A stretch of 64,000 nucleotides of DNA. Origin: Opitutales bacterium (GTDB lineage: Bacteria > Verrucomicrobiota > Verrucomicrobiia > Opitutales > JABSRG01). The notes below the pieces were generated by a model. That model made no database searches, was not told the DNA's origin, and saw only the letters and a list, made by a program, of their open reading frames with translations. Positions within the stretch are counted from its first letter, which is position 1, and each line of letters begins with the position of its first letter. The DNA is taken from assembly GCA_028280845.1 (NCBI GenBank), contig JANQKZ010000032.1:69390-133389 (forward strand). The letters run 5' to 3'. A program made the position numbers and the translations under genes. Shown here in pieces: positions 25,984-34,371 of the stretch.

Positions 25984-27744
25984 CTAGACGGATAGTTTAT
26001 CCTTTTTTTGCCTTAGCGTTCGCCTTGCATAGAAGAGCAAAATCGCTCCAAGGAAAAGCAGGAATCCCGCCACGCCTCCGATGGCTACCCGGCCCTCGAT
26101 CGGATTGGGAATGAACATGAGCAGGGCCACAAAACTACCATAGATGAGCGAAAACATCCCGAGGGCCTTGGCTTGAAATGCGGTATTGTCGCCTCCCACC
26201 TCCTGCTCAAAGTCCACCGGACGATCCAGGTCTTGGAAAAACTCCTTGGCCTCTTCCGTACCTCTCCGGTTGAACCCCATGGAGCCGAGACAGAAAAGCG
26301 AACATAGCGGCACATTGATCAGGAAAGACCAGGTGATGGGATGCGCCACGATGTATTCCACGTCCTCGGGACCCCAGAACCAACCCAGGATTTCTCGGCC
26401 CCATGAAGTATCCAGACCTCCAAAAATCAGCATGGAAACCGAGGTGCCCAGAATGATGGTAGCCACCGCCCCCCAACGCGGAATCCGGGAAAAAAACAAT
26501 CCCCAAAACACAGGAACCGCAATCGGCACGGTCAGGCGGGCATTCAGGTGCTGGTATAGATCGAAGAGAGAGATCTTCCCCCCCTGCACGATGTAAATTG
26601 AGGTGAAAATGACCAAACCCGAGAGGGCAACGGTGGCCCACTTTCCTGCCTGCAAAACATGGTGCTCGCTCATCTTCCTCTTGGAAAACAGGGGGACGTA
26701 GACACTCTTCACGAAATACCCGGCATTCCGGTTCAGGGAGTTCCCCAGCGAGGATACGGTAGAAGCAATAATTGCCGCCACCAGGAGACCGAGCATGCCA
26801 TCTGGAAGCAACTGCACCGCCACCGCAACATAGCTGGCTTCAGAAGGGATGGCTAAATGATCGTAGGCTTCCGCCAGCCCCGGAGAAAAGGCTTCCGCCA
26901 CCATCGGAACCAAATACCAGACGACCGGTAAAATGATATACCCGCAGAGCGGAATGAGGGCAGCCCGCCGGGCGTGTTTGGAGTCTTTCGCCGCAATATA
27001 ACGATGGGCCGTCGTCAGGTTATTCCGGGCAACAAGACTCATCAGAATGAAACCGAACACCCACCACAGGTCGTAGGTTTCACTTCGGGGCAAAATCGGG
27101 TTCCAGTGCCCCTCGGGGATTCTATCGAAAAATGCCCCGAAGCCTCCCAAATGGAACACCGCGAGAAGAAATACCGATATGCTCACCCCAACAATCAGAA
27201 CCAATTGAATAAAGTCACTGGCGATCAATCCCCACCTACCGCCATACCAAGCGAGGAAGGTCACCAGGACTCCGGTAAAGGTGATAACCCGGGTTTGAGA
27301 AACCGGAAACACACTGGCCAATACAATCGACAAGCCCACTATCCACACGGTCATGGTCACAATGCTGGCCAACAGGCTCAACCAAGTATAAAACTGCTCG
27401 ACCCCACGGCCGTAGCGTTTGCGTACCGCCAGCATAGCGGTCACCACCCTCAGCCGACGGAATTTGGAGGCAAACCAGCCATAGGCCAGGAGGTAGCCCA
27501 GCACATCGCTCAGGGGGATAATGAAGATGATGACCCCGTAGGTATAGGCAATATGCGCGGCTCCGGTAAAGGTCCAGGCGCTGAAGTTGGTGATGAACAT
27601 GCTGGTCCCCAGGAGCCACCAGACGACCTTGAACCCACCGGCAAAATACTCTCTGGAGTCTCGATTCAGCCGGTGGAAAACCACTCCAATGGCCAGGAGC
27701 AGCAAAAAATAGACCCCAATCGACAGATAGTCATAGTTACTCAT
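25984..27744 (-). CDS. Sodium:solute symporter (SSS family)
   Basis: The 586-aa protein has about 13-14 hydrophobic segments. The N-terminal YLSIGVYFLLLLAIGVVFH and the sodium-site region LLGTSMFITNFSAWTFTGAA match the family that includes glucose, sialate and inositol symporters. Such genes sit in many verrucomicrobial sugar loci and import monosaccharides or small glycosides with Na+. It overlaps the upstream LacI gene by 8 bp, so the regulator and transporter are translationally coupled. The likely cargo is a product of the surrounding GH/sulfatase enzymes. Confidence 0.9.
   Translation of the reverse strand: MSNYDYLSIGVYFLLLLAIGVVFHRLNRDSREYFAGGFKVVWWLLGTSMFITNFSAWTFTGAAHIAYTYGVIIFIIPLSDVLGYLLAYGWFASKFRRLRVVTAMLAVRKRYGRGVEQFYTWLSLLASIVTMTVWIVGLSIVLASVFPVSQTRVITFTGVLVTFLAWYGGRWGLIASDFIQLVLIVGVSISVFLLAVFHLGGFGAFFDRIPEGHWNPILPRSETYDLWWVFGFILMSLVARNNLTTAHRYIAAKDSKHARRAALIPLCGYIILPVVWYLVPMVAEAFSPGLAEAYDHLAIPSEASYVAVAVQLLPDGMLGLLVAAIIASTVSSLGNSLNRNAGYFVKSVYVPLFSKRKMSEHHVLQAGKWATVALSGLVIFTSIYIVQGGKISLFDLYQHLNARLTVPIAVPVFWGLFFSRIPRWGAVATIILGTSVSMLIFGGLDTSWGREILGWFWGPEDVEYIVAHPITWSFLINVPLCSLFCLGSMGFNRRGTEEAKEFFQDLDRPVDFEQEVGGDNTAFQAKALGMFSLIYGSFVALLMFIPNPIEGRVAIGGVAGFLLFLGAILLFYARRTLRQKKDKLSV
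25990..26009 (+). terminator. Possible short Rho-independent terminator inside the convergent symporter 3' end
   Basis: GGATA (25990-25994), a GTT loop, TATCC and then seven T residues form a small stem plus T-tract in the plus direction. It lies 15 bp after the stop of the 24797 gene. It overlaps the last codons of the convergent symporter gene. The 5-bp stem makes it weak. Confidence 0.4.
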
Positions 27745-28798
27745 TCCGTGACGGCAGGGAGGGCCCTTCGACCCATTTCCCCAATACTTTCAGCACATGT
27801 GGCTCTCGAGACAATCCCCGTTCCCCACGGTTGATTTTCCCCGCGATCAAATCCACCGTGGCCGCCCCAACCGACTCAAAGCGCTGGTCCACCCCGGCCA
27901 GATTCACACTGTCCGGATACCCCGGCAGCAGGTCCATCAATGCAAAACTGACGTCTTCCGGAAAACGGATCTCCAGCTCACCCATGAGTTGCATGAAGTA
28001 ACGCTCTCCTAAGATAGCCTCCGGCCGATTTTTCTTCATCCAACGCTCCAGGCCACGATGCTCATTTTCCCCGATTTCAAACTCAAAAGCAGGCAGAACC
28101 GGGAGATGGGGATTATTCCGTTGAAATATCATATAGGCCGCCAGCCACCTCCCCTCACTACGGTCATTGATCCACTTGCGGGCTCCAAACCCGATGCGCT
28201 CGTAACCCTGCTTTTTGATCTCTTCCAGGGCCAAAAGCGCCGAGCCGAAGTGCGACATCACGGCCCGGTCCGCATTCTTCGCCTTGGTCACGGAAAAGCC
28301 AATGCCAGCCACAAAAAATTTATTCCAATCGAGATCGTATTCGTAATGCTCTGGGTGCTGGCGACTATCAATGCTCGGAATGAGGACGGCCTGGATACCG
28401 CGTTGATACAAGATCTGGGACAGCCGCTTGTAGGAATGGCCGCAATCCTGAACCATGAAATCCTCGACCTGGAAGCCCAACCGCGCAGCCCGCTGCTCCA
28501 CGCCCCGCCGATATAGTTTATGCGCATAGTGGCCCGTACCCCACTTGATCTCCTGAAAGGGTGGCGGTACGATGGCCAATACGGTCCGGTCCTCTTTGAC
28601 GCGCCGCTGGCGGACACTCGACATCAACGCAGTGACCATCGGATTCGACTGATAACCCAGTTCCACCGCCAGCTTCTGGATGCGGTCCCGCGTGGCCTGT
28701 GAGACATCCGGGGCATTATTCAGCGCACGCGAAACCGTGGTCCGTGATACTCCAGCATGAGTGGCCAATTCGCGAATGGTCATAGCGTAGGGTGCCAT
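27737..28798 (-). CDS. LacI-family transcriptional regulator
   Basis: The start at 28798 (MAPYAMTIRELATHAG) is preferred over a TTG nine codons upstream; a third choice is the internal ATG at 28783. The product has about 353 aa. The HTH is TIRELATHAGVSRTTVSRALNNAPDVS with the hinge helix after it, then a periplasmic-binding-protein-like effector domain (VLAIVPPPF, AVLIPSID, YERIGFGARKW, LAGVDQRFESVGAATVDLI). It lies between the TonB receptor and the symporter on the same strand. It probably senses a sugar from the pathway and binds the GTGACRCGTCAC-type sites found upstream of three nearby units. Confidence 0.92.
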   Translation of the reverse strand: MAPYAMTIRELATHAGVSRTTVSRALNNAPDVSQATRDRIQKLAVELGYQSNPMVTALMSSVRQRRVKEDRTVLAIVPPPFQEIKWGTGHYAHKLYRRGVEQRAARLGFQVEDFMVQDCGHSYKRLSQILYQRGIQAVLIPSIDSRQHPEHYEYDLDWNKFFVAGIGFSVTKAKNADRAVMSHFGSALLALEEIKKQGYERIGFGARKWINDRSEGRWLAAYMIFQRNNPHLPVLPAFEFEIGENEHRGLERWMKKNRPEAILGERYFMQLMGELEIRFPEDVSFALMDLLPGYPDSVNLAGVDQRFESVGAATVDLIAGKINRGERGLSREPHVLKVLGKWVEGPSLPSRNE

Positions 28799-28956
28799 TG
28801 TGAAAGCCCTTATTTCATTATGCAATCTTGCTTACCCGTAAAGCTGCCGGACCAAATAGGTGCAGGCCCCGGCCAACCCTCCAGGCAGGGAGACGCCATC
28901 TGGAGGCATCGCTCTTCCTGAAGGGAGACCCCATGGCCTGCCTCATTACAGGTAGA

Positions 28957-28986
28957 CCGGGGACTGGCCCCTCGGCGAGCCCCCGG
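28957..28986. terminator. GC-rich inverted repeat after TonB-receptor gene
   Basis: CCGGGG (28957-28962) pairs with CCCCGG (28981-28986), with an inner GGGG/CCCC option. It follows the stop of the TonB-receptor gene as read leftward and precedes the LacI gene. It has no T-tract, so it may be a stability element or a weak terminator rather than a strong stop. Confidence 0.3.
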
Positions 28987-29010
28987 CTTGGTTACTGAAC
29001 ACTGCTACCC

Positions 29011-31983
29011 CTAAAAGCGTACTCTGGCGGACAATTCCCAACTCGACGGGGTAATATTCCGCACCCGAAGGGTCTCTTCACCGGTGAACTGATCCACAAA
29101 TCCGCTGAAGGGTTTGTAACCATCCCGGTTCGACCAATCGGTGATGTTCCGGAAGCGCAGCGTAAAGTCGGTCTCCTGCTCAAAGATCCTCGTGGCGTAG
29201 AGGAAGGTCAGATTCATCGGATGAGTCGATCCGCCGTACCATAACACCCCATCGTTGGTAGACATGAGATAATCATCACTGATTTTTCCATCGAGCAGGA
29301 CTCTCAGCCCATCGGCGAAACTCTCTTCCGGGAATTCGTAGTCCACCACATAGCTGAACCGCCACGGGCGGGCCCGCGTCCCGGTGATCAGGCCGGAGCC
29401 CTGATTGAACTCGAGCACGTTCTGGGCGTCTTCCAGGTATTCCCGAAGATCCTCTTCAAACCCGGGCAGCTCATCGGGATCATAGTTGGGATCGTTGGGC
29501 CAGTTCGCCTCAATGATGGGCGCGCGAGCCGCTGCCCGTGCTTCAGCCAACTCGACCTGAGCCGCGTAATCGGAAAAGTCGCGCTCACTTTCTATGTCGA
29601 CATAAGCCAGGGCCAAGCGGGCACGAAAGCCCCCGATGCGTTGCGTACTCATAGTGAATTCAAAGCCCTTCGACGTTTCATCGGCCGTTACCTGACGGTG
29701 TTCCTGATTGAGGCCGCGGGCGATCTCCACAAAGCCGGGATCCCCCGGTTCTGCTGGCATGTAGGTCATCGTTCCATCCTGATCGATCAGGATCTCTCCA
29801 TCATTGAACAGCATTTCCAGCTCACTGGCGTTGTTACTCGTACTGAACCGAAAGGCGACATTCTCCCGGTCCACCTGGAACACGGCTGCCGTAGCTACGA
29901 TTCGACCGTCTAGAGCATCGCCCTTGACTCCGAATTCAATAGTTTTGCCCTTTTGCGGGCCCAGCACGCGGCCAAGGAAGTCTTCGGTACCCTGCCACCG
30001 GAAGGAGGTGGAATAGTTGCCGTAGACATTGAGATTATTCAACACTCCATAGGAAAGCCCAAGGGAATAAGTGGTATCGCTTTGATCAAACTCGGGCAGA
30101 TACTCGTATTGGTCCGGAGCTTCTTCCGGGCTGCCCAGGTAGACATCCTGACCCCACCAGGCCAGCTCACCATATTCGGCTACCAGCTCTTCCCGGCTTC
30201 CGGTTGGCAGGATATAGCGCTTCAGGTTAAACGCATCATAGCGCACCCCTAAAAGAGAAACCAGTCTCCCTCCGAAATAGGAACCCGAGGAGGAGAGGGA
30301 GGCGGACTGGGTAAACCGCTTATCCGTGTAGGGCTTGTTCGACGTCGTATACGCCACCCACAGGGGCTCAATCACACCAGGGACATTTGGAAGAAGATCG
30401 GGAGCCAGGCTCGCCGTCAGCTCCGGGTTCCGCAGATCAGGAACCGGATTATCCGCATCGAAATATACCCGGGTCCGCAGGCGGTGACTCCCTTCCAGGT
30501 CTTCGGTCACATCATACTCCCCCGTGTCGGGGTCGAACGCTTTGGCTCGATTGACCAGACGAAAACGGAAACTGGTCGCCAGGTCATCCATGTAGGACCA
30601 GGTCCCCACCAGGAATTGTTCAAACCATGGGGTTTTCAAAGGATAAGCCGCCGTGAAACGCACATTATTCAATTTATTTCCGAACTCTTTCCGATCGATA
30701 TCGGTATCCAGATAGTAGCGTCCATCAGAGTCCATGCTCATGGTCGTTCCATAACTGCCATCGTTCCGAATCTGCGACTGGGTCTGCCGATTGACAGAAG
30801 CTTCCAGGAACAGGTCTCCAATCCGTTGCTCCACCCAAATGGAGTAGTTCTCCACCGGCCGGTCAACGAAGTCCTGGGTACCCCGCGTGTTGACCTGGAT
30901 GGGGATGGGACCGGCAGTGAACTTCGGGTCGCCGGAGGAGCGGTCCCTGACCACCTGGGTCAGGTTCTTGGCCAGGGACAGGTCGTCGCCGGTCGCCCCA
31001 TTGCGACGGTCATTTGAATCGATCGTGAAGGGAGGCAGGAATCCGCCCTGCCCGTCCGGCTCGTAAAAGAGGCGCGTCCGGGGATCATAAAACTCTCCAA
31101 AACTGGTATAGACCTGGCGGCTGGATGAAGAAAAGCCCCGTCCCAAAGCAGCGCGCTGATTGACTTGGATCTGGGTATTGCCCCGTTGCCGTTCGAACTC
31201 GAGCTTCTCATATTCCGCCCGGATGATGGTGTTCTTAAACGGTTTGTAGGTGGCAGCAAGGTGGTAGCCAAATAATTCATCTGTCGCAAAATCAATATAG
31301 GGACGCTGGTTGCGCTGCACCATATTGAACCGGACATAAAAATTGTCTGTGATCTTCCGATTCACATCTAAGGTAAACCGATAGGCATCATAGCTGCCAT
31401 AGGAGGCTCGGATCGCCCCAAAGTTCCGGTTCTGGGCCCGCTTGGTGTAAACCGTGGCCAACCCGCCCGGAGAGGTATCCCCGAACATCAGAGAGTTGGA
31501 CCCCTTGTTAAAGTCGATCCGCTCTACGTTGTAAGTATCCGTGCGTGGATACCAGGTGAAGAAGTTCCGGGAAGACGCTGCGTTCTCACGCCCGCCCAGT
31601 CCCATGCCGCGATAGGAGGTGCGGTTGTCATCATTGGTGCTATCCACTTGAGGTGCGGTCTCCAGCCCGGCAATGAAGTTGGAGGCTTCGTCCAGGTCAT
31701 ACGCGCCGACATCATCCAAAAACTCAGGGGTCACGGCGTCGATGCTCAGCGGCATGTCCCGAATCGACTGACGCGTCCGCGTTCCAATGAGCGTCGTTCC
31801 GGCTGACCAGCCATCATCGTCGCGCGCTACGATTTCAAAGGGAGACAGTTCTTCTACCTCTGCTGGGGCTTCTTCCTCCTGCTCCTCTGTCTGAGCATGA
31901 AGGGGAAGGGTGAGGGGTAGAAACATCAAGGAAATAAGGTATGCGAAAACATACCTTGCCAGGGGAAGGGGTAGATCTTTCAT
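29011..31983 (-). CDS. TonB-dependent outer-membrane receptor
   Basis: The 990-aa protein has a signal peptide (residues about 1-31), then the lead-in VEELSPFEIVARDDDG typical of verrucomicrobial receptors. Next comes the plug (TRTRQSIRDMPLSIDAVTPEFLDDVG, ETAPQVDSTNDDNRTSYRGMG) and a long barrel ending in the expected aromatic ELSARVRF. It imports bulky substrates, here probably oligosaccharides, using TonB energy. No SusD-like partner is present, which is usual for this phylum. A copy of the shared palindrome lies about 80 bp upstream of its start. It heads or lies within the same leftward transcript as LacI and the symporter. Confidence 0.93.
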   Translation of the reverse strand: MKDLPLPLARYVFAYLISLMFLPLTLPLHAQTEEQEEEAPAEVEELSPFEIVARDDDGWSAGTTLIGTRTRQSIRDMPLSIDAVTPEFLDDVGAYDLDEASNFIAGLETAPQVDSTNDDNRTSYRGMGLGGRENAASSRNFFTWYPRTDTYNVERIDFNKGSNSLMFGDTSPGGLATVYTKRAQNRNFGAIRASYGSYDAYRFTLDVNRKITDNFYVRFNMVQRNQRPYIDFATDELFGYHLAATYKPFKNTIIRAEYEKLEFERQRGNTQIQVNQRAALGRGFSSSSRQVYTSFGEFYDPRTRLFYEPDGQGGFLPPFTIDSNDRRNGATGDDLSLAKNLTQVVRDRSSGDPKFTAGPIPIQVNTRGTQDFVDRPVENYSIWVEQRIGDLFLEASVNRQTQSQIRNDGSYGTTMSMDSDGRYYLDTDIDRKEFGNKLNNVRFTAAYPLKTPWFEQFLVGTWSYMDDLATSFRFRLVNRAKAFDPDTGEYDVTEDLEGSHRLRTRVYFDADNPVPDLRNPELTASLAPDLLPNVPGVIEPLWVAYTTSNKPYTDKRFTQSASLSSSGSYFGGRLVSLLGVRYDAFNLKRYILPTGSREELVAEYGELAWWGQDVYLGSPEEAPDQYEYLPEFDQSDTTYSLGLSYGVLNNLNVYGNYSTSFRWQGTEDFLGRVLGPQKGKTIEFGVKGDALDGRIVATAAVFQVDRENVAFRFSTSNNASELEMLFNDGEILIDQDGTMTYMPAEPGDPGFVEIARGLNQEHRQVTADETSKGFEFTMSTQRIGGFRARLALAYVDIESERDFSDYAAQVELAEARAAARAPIIEANWPNDPNYDPDELPGFEEDLREYLEDAQNVLEFNQGSGLITGTRARPWRFSYVVDYEFPEESFADGLRVLLDGKISDDYLMSTNDGVLWYGGSTHPMNLTFLYATRIFEQETDFTLRFRNITDWSNRDGYKPFSGFVDQFTGEETLRVRNITPSSWELSARVRF

Positions 31984-32064
31984 CTTAGTTTCTAGTTTGG
32001 GTACAGGGGGTAAATTCCGCTTTTATTGTGCGTTTCCCCCTTTTGAAATAGCAATATCGAGGTC

Positions 32065-32080
32065 CCGTGACACGTCACGA
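32065..32080. promoter_or_regulatory. Candidate operator GTGACACGTCAC upstream of TonB receptor
   Basis: CCGTGACACGTCACGA matches the 21705 site at 14 of 16 positions and the 36940 site at 14 of 16. It lies 84 bp upstream of the receptor start codon and between it and the SurA-N-like gene. An imperfect palindrome (5 of 6 per arm), consistent with a dimeric HTH regulator such as the nearby LacI protein. Confidence 0.55.
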
Positions 32081-32127
32081 AAACCAGCAAAACCGACCCC
32101 TTCTGCTACAAATTGAAAAGAACCTAT

Positions 32128-32739
32128 TCAGCCTTCAGTTAGGCTCGAGCCCAGGAGTGGAGCCACTCGGGAATCGATCGCCTGATCCAGCAGGTCGTCC
32201 GCCGGCGAATTCCCATCAAGGCTCTTCCCCATCACGCGCAAAAGGAAAAGCCGGAGCTGATCCATATGGTAACGGTACAGGTTGATAGGCGAAAACTCGA
32301 TGGGACCATAAAGGACGCGGCCTGCCTCCAACGCCGCTCGCCGGGACTGGTTCACGGACCGGCAAAATGCTGAAAAATCTGGAAAGGGAAGGCCCTCTCC
32401 CACCCCATGTTCCTCAGCCAGGGCCTGGAGGGCCCGAGCCCTCAGGACTGACTCAAGGAGTTGGGCTTCCAGCATCTCACGGGGAACCTGGCCACTGATT
32501 GCTTCATCCCAGAGATCTCCACGCAGGGCCACCCCATGGGTAGCCTTGAAGTAGATAAAGACCTTGGATTCAATGTCCGGTCGGTGCAGGTCGAACTCCT
32601 CTCGATAGACAGGCTCATCTTCGAACCAGGTCAGGATGTCCTCGGGGGCAGGTTTACCGTACGTTCCAATCCAACAGAGGGCTATGCCACCCAGAAACCA
32701 AACCGGCAGGGGGAAGAGATGCTTAGAAACGGGTTTCAT
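32128..32739 (-). CDS. Secreted/anchored SurA-N-like protein of unknown function
   Basis: A start at 32739 (MKPVSKHLFPLPVWFLGGIALCW) gives a signal or anchor segment and 203 aa; the longer frame overlaps the beta-helix gene by more. The segment DEPVYREEFDLH, followed by FKATHGVALRGDLWDEAISGQVPREMLEAQ and RARALQALAEEHGV, resembles the N-terminal chaperone part of SurA/PrsA-type proteins, without the PPIase domain. Such proteins are seen beside polysaccharide-lyase genes, so a folding helper for the co-encoded beta-helix protein is possible. It overlaps that gene by 17 bp, so the two are coupled. Confidence 0.62.
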   Translation of the reverse strand: MKPVSKHLFPLPVWFLGGIALCWIGTYGKPAPEDILTWFEDEPVYREEFDLHRPDIESKVFIYFKATHGVALRGDLWDEAISGQVPREMLEAQLLESVLRARALQALAEEHGVGEGLPFPDFSAFCRSVNQSRRAALEAGRVLYGPIEFSPINLYRYHMDQLRLFLLRVMGKSLDGNSPADDLLDQAIDSRVAPLLGSSLTEG

Positions 32740-34264
32740 GCACTCCAATATCCGGAGCCTTCCCGACCGGCACCGGGTTGCCCCAGAAATCACGGGACAC
32801 TCCTTCAATCAGGACACCGGCATCGATACCGGGTGACCCAGGTTTCAGACGGTATCCGCTGAGGCGATCCGGGTCTGCCATATCAATCCGGGTCCCCCCC
32901 TTGCCGGGATCAACAAACAGGGGATCGTCCGTCACGGCTCCCGGATCACCACCCTCTCCGGGCCAAACCGGAATATTAAAATAGACATTGTTTTCAAATT
33001 TCAGGCCCTTGCCCAGGGTGGCGCTCGGCCCCCAAGCCCCCGACCCCTCAAAATAAAAAATATTATTGGAGAAGGTCGTCTCAATCATCTCCCGGTCTTC
33101 GGCATTAAAGAGGACATGCTCCAGGTCGGCGGAGATATAGTGGGCATTGTTGTAGATGTGGACGTCCTCCACCTTATTGGCATTGCGGAAGCCATAAAAA
33201 TACAGGCCATGGGTTTCGTTCTGGGAGATATTATAGCGGATCACGACCCCCTTATTGTACCGCCGCATGATCCCCATGAACCAATGGTTATCATGACTGT
33301 AGTTGTATTGAAAGGTCGTGTTGCTGGCATCCCAATCCGCATCAAATCCACCGCGGTCGATTCCCCCCTCCCCAATGTTTCCATAGGCCTCGTTGTTTTG
33401 AATGATAATCCCGTCCGTCGTGAAGTTAAAGATGGAGTGGCCCGTCGAATACCGGCTGCTGTTGGCCAGGACGTTGTACTCGTAGATCGCATCCTTACTG
33501 ACTCGGGCGATCACACAATTCCTCCCGGTATCGGTCACAAAGTTGCCCGCCACGTATACGTTCGTCCACAGGTATTCCAACTGATTCTCCTCAATCCGGG
33601 GGAAGGTGGAGGCGTTGCCGATGCCGACACCGCCTACCCTGGCCACGGTGTTGTTCAGGATTCGCAAGTTGTCGATGCGCACGGGAGTATCCCCATAGGT
33701 GTGGACATGGATTCCCCCTTTCAGCTTACCCTCGACCTTGCCATTCACACTGTGAACATAACAGTCCTCAATCAGGTACCCACTCATGACTTCCTTCATG
33801 GGATCATCAATCAGGATATAAATTCCCTTGAGATCCCCCTGCTCGCCTTCCGACCCATCGGTATTGGTCACCTCCAGCCCCCGGACTTCCCAGTACTCGA
33901 CATTGTGGAGGAAAACCGCAGCCTGGTTTTCACCGCCCATACCATGAATGACCGGTCTCGGACCTTCCCCATAACTGCCCAATCGGATGCGTGCTTCCGC
34001 GGTCCCGCTCCCCTTGGGAGCAAACATGCCGGTAAAGACTTCCCCTCGCTTGAAGAGGATGGTATCCCCCGGCTCAAAGTGCTGGGCGCGCAGTGCATCG
34101 AAATCCTCTTGGTCACCAATCCAATAGACAGTCCCTGTTGCGTTCAGCAAGGTGGGTTGAACCGGTGTGAAAACAACCAAACCGGCTGAAACAACCAAGA
34201 GTCTGGTGATGTTTTCCAAGCGGGCAGTTACTGCTCGGGATAGTAGGTAGTGTGGGAACTTCAT
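32723..34264 (-). CDS. Right-handed parallel beta-helix protein (polysaccharide lyase-like)
   Basis: The 513-aa protein has a hydrophobic N-terminus ending near LLNATGTVYWIGDQEDFD. Its opening (LRAQHFEPGDTILFKRGEVFTG) and repeating short strands with Asn ladders (IHVHTYG, LRILNNTVARVGGVGIGN, IIIQNNEAYGNIGEGGIDRGG, FQYNYSHDN, VVIRYNISQN) are typical of right-handed beta-helices such as PL6-like and pectate-lyase-like proteins. The catalytic residues cannot be assigned. It ends with a typical SPGIDAG / PDIGVHE tail. It is cotranscribed with GH3 upstream and the SurA-N-like gene downstream. Confidence 0.82.
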   Translation of the reverse strand: MKFPHYLLSRAVTARLENITRLLVVSAGLVVFTPVQPTLLNATGTVYWIGDQEDFDALRAQHFEPGDTILFKRGEVFTGMFAPKGSGTAEARIRLGSYGEGPRPVIHGMGGENQAAVFLHNVEYWEVRGLEVTNTDGSEGEQGDLKGIYILIDDPMKEVMSGYLIEDCYVHSVNGKVEGKLKGGIHVHTYGDTPVRIDNLRILNNTVARVGGVGIGNASTFPRIEENQLEYLWTNVYVAGNFVTDTGRNCVIARVSKDAIYEYNVLANSSRYSTGHSIFNFTTDGIIIQNNEAYGNIGEGGIDRGGFDADWDASNTTFQYNYSHDNHWFMGIMRRYNKGVVIRYNISQNETHGLYFYGFRNANKVEDVHIYNNAHYISADLEHVLFNAEDREMIETTFSNNIFYFEGSGAWGPSATLGKGLKFENNVYFNIPVWPGEGGDPGAVTDDPLFVDPGKGGTRIDMADPDRLSGYRLKPGSPGIDAGVLIEGVSRDFWGNPVPVGKAPDIGVHETRF

Positions 34265-34371
34265 GGGGTATGGAATGGAAATTAAAGGTTCCTTTGCTCG
34301 ATGACAAAGAGATATAAGGTGGAGAATTCGGGTCCCCCTTGCTCGCTTTTGCAGGGTGGAAATACCATCGT

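Noticed and set aside
33116-34189. 357-codon plus-strand frame opposite the beta-helix gene
   Set aside because: It is a mirror of repeated beta-strand codons and has no start context or domain match.
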